Shown in pieces: positions 6,197-9,979 of a stretch of DNA of 9,979 nt (position 1 is the stretch's first letter; every line of letters begins with the position of its first letter). The notes beneath the pieces were generated by a model. It was not told the DNA's origin and did not search any database. It saw only the letters and a list, made by a program, of their open reading frames with translations. A program made the translations under genes and the position numbers. The stretch is taken from positions 1 through 9,979 of the forward strand of contig DATJYV010000183.1 of assembly GCA_035499415.1 (NCBI GenBank). Reading direction: 5' to 3'. The stretch comes from DATJYV01 sp035499415. Lineage in GTDB: Bacteria; Bacteroidota; Ignavibacteria; UBA10030.

Positions 6197-7006
6197 GCAA
6201 AGATCATCACCATAGCGATCCCCAAAGGAGGCGTGGGCAAGACAACGACTGCCGTCAACCTCGCCGCAAGTTTTGCCGTCTACGAGAAGCGCACGCTCCT
6301 GATCGACGCCGATCCGTTTGGCGCCTGCAGTATGTCCCTGGGATTCACTCCCGAGAAGACCCACGGAGGTTTGTTCGAAGTCTTCAACTTCATCCATTCG
6401 ATGAGTCAGGTCATCCACCGGACGGAACTTGCATTCCTCGACTTTATTCCGTGCAACGTGCACACGACCGTGACCGAAGAGCGTCTGATGCGCATTGCGG
6501 AAAATCGGACGATGCTGAGAAACGTGCTGAGGTCCACCGTCCCCCACTACGATTACATCGTCATCGACACGCCGCCTTTCTTACGAGGGCTGACCACGAA
6601 CGCGCTCGCCTGCACCGACTCCGTCCTTGTCCCGATGAAGTCGGGCCATTTTTCACTGGAGGGGATCGACAAGCTCTTCAAGTACATCGATTGGATCCGG
6701 GAAGCCGCGAACAAGAATCTGGTGGTCGAAGGAATTCTCCAGACGATGTACGAGCCCCATCTCAAGGTGACGGAGATAACCGACCGCGAGCTCCAGCTTC
6801 GCTTCAAACGGCACATGCTGACCGCCGTGATCCCCAAGAACACGCACCTCACGGAAGCGTCGTTCTACGGACGTCCGGCTGTCCTCTTCAATGCCACGTC
6901 ACGCGGGACGCTCGCCTACATGGAACTCGCGCGCGAGCTGATCGAGCGCTCGCGGTCATCCGCCGCATCCGAACAGACGCCCATCCAACAGGAACAATCG
7001 GCGTAA
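6194..7006 (+). CDS. ParA/MinD-family ATPase (Soj-like), CTG start
   Basis: This is a 270-residue P-loop ATPase of the ParA type. The deviant Walker A motif KGGVGKTTT occupies residues 11-19, with signature Lys11 and Lys16. The second motif LLIDADPFG is at 35-43 (Asp40), and Walker B YIVIDTPP is near 121-128. Such proteins dimerise with ATP and position chromosomes, plasmids or protein complexes on the nucleoid or membrane. No ParB gene or parS-like site is visible, so it may be an orphan with a cargo other than the chromosome. The C-terminus ends with a polar tail rich in Ser and Gln (SRSSAASEQTPIQQEQSA). The start is inferred as CTG from the upstream AAGGA and the family N-terminus; an ATG-to-CTG sequencing or assembly error would look the same. 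The M23 peptidase gene begins 10 bases after its stop. Confidence 0.88.
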   Translation: MAKIITIAIPKGGVGKTTTAVNLAASFAVYEKRTLLIDADPFGACSMSLGFTPEKTHGGLFEVFNFIHSMSQVIHRTELAFLDFIPCNVHTTVTEERLMRIAENRTMLRNVLRSTVPHYDYIVIDTPPFLRGLTTNALACTDSVLVPMKSGHFSLEGIDKLFKYIDWIREAANKNLVVEGILQTMYEPHLKVTEITDRELQLRFKRHMLTAVIPKNTHLTEASFYGRPAVLFNATSRGTLAYMELARELIERSRSSAASEQTPIQQEQSA

Positions 7007-7016
7007 CTGCTCGTCG

Positions 7017-9338
7017 ATGAACAATCGTGCCCTCGCCCGCCTCCGCCCCTTCGGCGGGCAAGCCCTCCGCTTTCTGGTCGGCACCCTTGTCTTCGCTCTC
7101 GCTTCCCTCTTCGCGACGCTTCCTTCTCATCCATCCACTCCCAAAAATTCCTCGGAAGAACTTGAACGGATCTACGCTCCGTTCGATTCGATCCGCACCG
7201 ACCTTTCGGACTACACCTGGCCGAGCGATCCGCACCTGCGAATCACCTCCGCGTTCGCCGATGTCCGGCCTTTTCACCTGCACGCGGGCCTCGACGTCTC
7301 GACGAACCACCGCAAGGGCTACAAGGTTTTTGCTTCGCGCTCCGGATATATTTCCCACATCAGCATGTCCCCGTTCGGCTATGGGAGATTTCTCTTTATC
7401 CGTCATGCCGACGGATATTCGACTGCGTACGCGCATCTCCAACGCTTTGAGGACCGCATCGAGGCGTACGTCAAGGACGTCCAGTACCGCAACGGCCGTT
7501 ACTCGCTCGAGGTTGACATTCCGCCTGATGTGTTTCCCGTCTCAAAAGGAGATTTGATCGCCTACACGGGCGACACCGGAGTCGGCGATGCGCACTTTCA
7601 TTTCGAGATCCGCGACGAGTCGCTCAACCCCATCAACCCCCTCCTCGCTCCTGCGCTCGCCAGACAGTTCCATGACGAGATTCCGCCGTCATTTCAATCC
7701 ATCGCATTCATTCCTCTTCGGTCAAACAGCTCGGTTGCGGGAGGCGAGAGGCCGCTGATCAAGTATGCGTCCCGGACGAGAAAGGGTGATTATTCCATAC
7801 CCGGCATCGTTCATCTCTCGGGCTCCGTCGGCCTCGCCATCAAAGCATTCGACAGGATCGGTTCGTCCTACTATGAGAACCGGGTCAACGACTACAGCCT
7901 CTTTCTCGACGATTCTCTCATCATGACGTGCGACGTGCGCCGGCTTCCGATCAAGAACTTCCGGCAGGTCGCGCTCTATTATGATTGGAGTCTGTTCAAA
8001 TCCGGGGACGGATATTTTCAGAATCTCTTCATCGAACGCGGCAACCAGCTTCCATTCTACGACCGGCTGCCGGAAGGGTCGGGCATCATCCACGCAGACA
8101 TCCTGGCCGAAGGCCCGCACGAAATCCGAATCGTCGCAAAAGACTTTCATTCGAACGAATCGACGCTCCGCGTCCCCGTCGTCTTCGACCATCCGTTTCC
8201 GATCGAGGTCGAGGCCACCCGGCACTCAGTCGTCGTGCGGACGGACGACTCGTCGGTCACATCCATCTCGTATGTATCCTCGGTCCAGCGCGCACCGCTG
8301 AAGACGTTCGCCGCCGCGCGATTCGCCTCCGCCCAGGGTTCGTATGAGCTACCGCGCTACACGTCGCGATCCGTTGTCGGCGTGGTGGCCGAAAATTCCC
8401 ACGGCTCCGTTTCGATTCCGCGCTTCGTCGTTTTCCATTCGCCGAAGATGAGCAACACGTCCTTAGGCATCGAAAAAGAATTCACCCGTGACTTTCTCTC
8501 CGTCAAAGTTTCATCGTCCCTTCCCCTCACGATGCGGCCGACCGTATGGTTCTCTTCTTCCACGCGCCGCCGGTTGCTCGACCTGACGTCCATCGATGCG
8601 AGCACGTACCGGGCATCGATCACGCTGCTCCCTGACGATGCGGGAGTAATAAGCATCCAGGCATCGGCGGACGTCAACGAGGCAAAGCACGTCGAGGCGT
8701 TCGATGAATCAACGATTTTTCCGGTGACTCCCGAGAACGGCGGGCGCATCGAGTCGGCGAATGGTGATTTCTCGATCACATTTCCGCCTCACGGGGTGTA
8801 TGAGACTTTATACTGCCGAATCGAAAAGAGCGAGGAGGGTTACTCAGTTTCGCCGGACGACGCCTTGCTGGATGCCGGCGCAACGGTCGAATACGCTTTG
8901 CCGGAATCGCTGAAGTCCGGCAGGGTGGGACTTTTCTATGCGAACGGGGACGGGTGGGAACTTCTGGACTGGACAGTCGATGGCGCGAAGCCGACGCTCC
9001 GCGGTTCCGTGGGGAATCTCCTGGGAGAATTTGCGCTTCTCCGCGATGAATCGCCTCCGGCGTTGACCACGCTTCATGCGTCGTACCGCAGAGGTCGCCT
9101 TCATGTGTCGTTCAACGTGCTGGATGACCTCGCCGGCACGGCCGCCGACAGCCTTCGCATTCATCTCGACGACCGGCTTCTCATCGGTGAGTATGACCCG
9201 TACCATCATCATGTCGAATTTGACGATACGGTTTCCGTTGCAGCGGGTCATCATGTTGTCGCCGTCGAATCGCAGGACCGGTTCGGCAACCGATCCTCAA
9301 CTCATCGTCCCCTCTTCATCCCCTCCCCCGCTCGTTGA
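7017..9338 (+). CDS. Exported M23 (LytM-type) metallopeptidase with long beta-rich C-terminal region
   Basis: This 773-residue protein has an N-terminal basic stretch followed by a hydrophobic segment at ~17-34, a signal peptide or membrane anchor without a lipobox Cys. The LytM domain spans ~73-215. Its zinc and catalytic residues look intact: H89 and D93 in HAGLD, H140 in YAHL, and H193/H195 in GDAHFHFEIRD. M23 enzymes cut peptidoglycan peptide bridges, or act as scaffolds when degenerate, so this one should be active in the periplasm. An insertion of about 30 residues (~147-175) precedes the HFH motif. The remaining ~550 residues look like successive beta-sandwich modules, including Ig-like stretches (SGSVGLAIKAFDR; VSFNVLDDLAGTAADSLRIH). 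They resemble the C-terminal parts of large Bacteroidota/Ignavibacteriota M23 proteins. There is no clear Shine-Dalgarno sequence; the gene is probably co-transcribed with ParA. Confidence 0.9.
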   Translation: MNNRALARLRPFGGQALRFLVGTLVFALASLFATLPSHPSTPKNSSEELERIYAPFDSIRTDLSDYTWPSDPHLRITSAFADVRPFHLHAGLDVSTNHRKGYKVFASRSGYISHISMSPFGYGRFLFIRHADGYSTAYAHLQRFEDRIEAYVKDVQYRNGRYSLEVDIPPDVFPVSKGDLIAYTGDTGVGDAHFHFEIRDESLNPINPLLAPALARQFHDEIPPSFQSIAFIPLRSNSSVAGGERPLIKYASRTRKGDYSIPGIVHLSGSVGLAIKAFDRIGSSYYENRVNDYSLFLDDSLIMTCDVRRLPIKNFRQVALYYDWSLFKSGDGYFQNLFIERGNQLPFYDRLPEGSGIIHADILAEGPHEIRIVAKDFHSNESTLRVPVVFDHPFPIEVEATRHSVVVRTDDSSVTSISYVSSVQRAPLKTFAAARFASAQGSYELPRYTSRSVVGVVAENSHGSVSIPRFVVFHSPKMSNTSLGIEKEFTRDFLSVKVSSSLPLTMRPTVWFSSSTRRRLLDLTSIDASTYRASITLLPDDAGVISIQASADVNEAKHVEAFDESTIFPVTPENGGRIESANGDFSITFPPHGVYETLYCRIEKSEEGYSVSPDDALLDAGATVEYALPESLKSGRVGLFYANGDGWELLDWTVDGAKPTLRGSVGNLLGEFALLRDESPPALTTLHASYRRGRLHVSFNVLDDLAGTAADSLRIHLDDRLLIGEYDPYHHHVEFDDTVSVAAGHHVVAVESQDRFGNRSSTHRPLFIPSPAR

Positions 9339-9346
9339 TTCCATCT

Positions 9347-9979
9347 TCATCTCTGCGTTACCTTGGCCGTGAACTTGTATCGTGTGTCTGCCAAACTCGT
9401 TCTGGTTCTCCCCGGAATCTGCATTCCAAACGGATAGTAATCGTTGTAGCTATCCACTCCTCCGCTTGAGTTCAGGATCATCTTCACGCTGCCCAGATGG
9501 TCCTTCAGGTAGCAATAACTCGAATAGTCGTAATCCACCTCTTTGATTTCACCGATCTCTTCCTCTCCGGCGTAGATGTTGAATGTTACTGTTTCCTGAT
9601 ACGGGTCTTCGACCAGTTCGGTCTTGCTATCAAATCCGTTCGTTTAGTAGGTATATGCGCAATTGACAAGCTTCTGCATTCTGTTTCCGTCTGCGTCATC
9701 GGCGTACTGGTAACGCTAGCTCCCGGTTGTGCAGAGCGATGCAGGATTGTTGTCGGAATCATATATCTCGAATGAAATGCCGTGCTATGAATCGGACGCG
9801 ACCTTTCCATTCGAATCGCATTTCAACGTGTCCGATGTCCCTGCGGAGTTTGTGACCAGTGTATCGATGTTCGAGGTGGCTCGGGATTTTTCGATTAGAG
9901 GTCTTTTCGCCTGCTGCCTTTGCGAATCATGTATTTGACGAAGCTTGAGAGGTCGACTTTTACAAAATGAAACATGACG
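9347..9979 (-). pseudogene. RHS-repeat protein remnant with three internal stops, truncated in the RHS core
   Basis: One minus-strand frame runs from the right edge to a TGA at 9347-9349 (211 codons) with no frameshift but three in-frame stops: TAG at 9785-9787, TAG at 9716-9718 and TAA at 9644-9646. The residues between them are clear RHS protein: YQYADDADGNRMQKLVN, then GFDSKTELVEDPYQETVTF and NIYAGEEEIGEI. Next comes the RHS core, YLKDHLGSVKMILNSSGG and YNDYYPFGMQIPGRTRTS, then RYKFTAK. Intact relatives continue with ERD and a GYDYFGARYY-type segment leading to a variable toxin tip; here the frame breaks off after KFTAK as VTQR-stop. RHS proteins are large secreted or surface polymorphic toxins. 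GC in four 60-base lines I counted is 43-48%, against 68% in a line of the neighbouring peptidase gene. It is decayed and may extend beyond the window. Confidence 0.88.

Noticed and set aside
6233..6235. GTG as the ParA start codon
   Set aside because: It would begin inside KGGVGKTTT and remove the signature lysine and glycines needed for ATP binding.
9644..9787. Stop-codon reassignment as an explanation for the stops in the RHS frame
   Set aside because: TAG ends no gene in this window, but TAA ends the ParA gene normally and one of the three internal stops is TAA. Decay is simpler.

Overview
The window is moderately GC-rich bacterial DNA, apart from one lower-GC stretch at the right end. 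It looks like a Bacteroidota/Chlorobiota/Ignavibacteriota-type genome. The hints are an RHS remnant with the core phrase typical of those groups, weak or absent Shine-Dalgarno sequences at several starts, and an orphan ParA followed by a large LytM-type peptidase. No taxonomic marker is present, so this placement is only a moderate-to-weak inference.

Left half (1-4785, all minus strand, read right to left): purM (purine synthesis) leads a tightly packed gene string. It is followed by a small DUF2721 membrane protein, a GT4 glycosyltransferase, a Wzx/MOP-type polysaccharide flippase and a polysaccharide-deacetylase-like protein cut by the left edge. Three of the four junctions are 4-base start/stop overlaps and the fourth is a 27-base gap, so this is very probably one transcription unit. 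The last three genes fit a surface-polysaccharide pathway: sugar transfer, export of the lipid-linked glycan, then deacetylation. purM looks like a housekeeping gene whose transcript they share.

Middle (4786-5347): a 562-base divergent intergenic region holds two non-coding inverted-repeat elements. The second (5123-5281) has perfect 11-bp terminal inverted repeats and is flanked on both sides by the same 8-base word. That is the signature of a MITE-like insertion, located 58 bases upstream of the next gene.

Right half (5348-9338, plus strand): a FAHD1-like fumarylacetoacetate-hydrolase-family enzyme comes first. It is followed by a ParA/MinD-type ATPase that appears to start at a CTG codon, and then by a 773-residue exported M23 (LytM) peptidase with a long non-catalytic C-terminal region. 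The last two are probably co-transcribed.

Right edge (9347-9979, minus strand): a decayed RHS-repeat protein gene. One reading frame is maintained for 211 codons but carries three internal stop codons, and it ends abruptly inside the RHS core, 8 bases from the stop codon of the convergent peptidase gene.

I saw no rRNA, tRNA or CRISPR array, and no complete insertion sequence with a transposase. The most noteworthy signals are the insertion with its target-site duplication, the CTG-started ParA, the triple-stop RHS relic, and the operon in which purM is coupled to polysaccharide genes.
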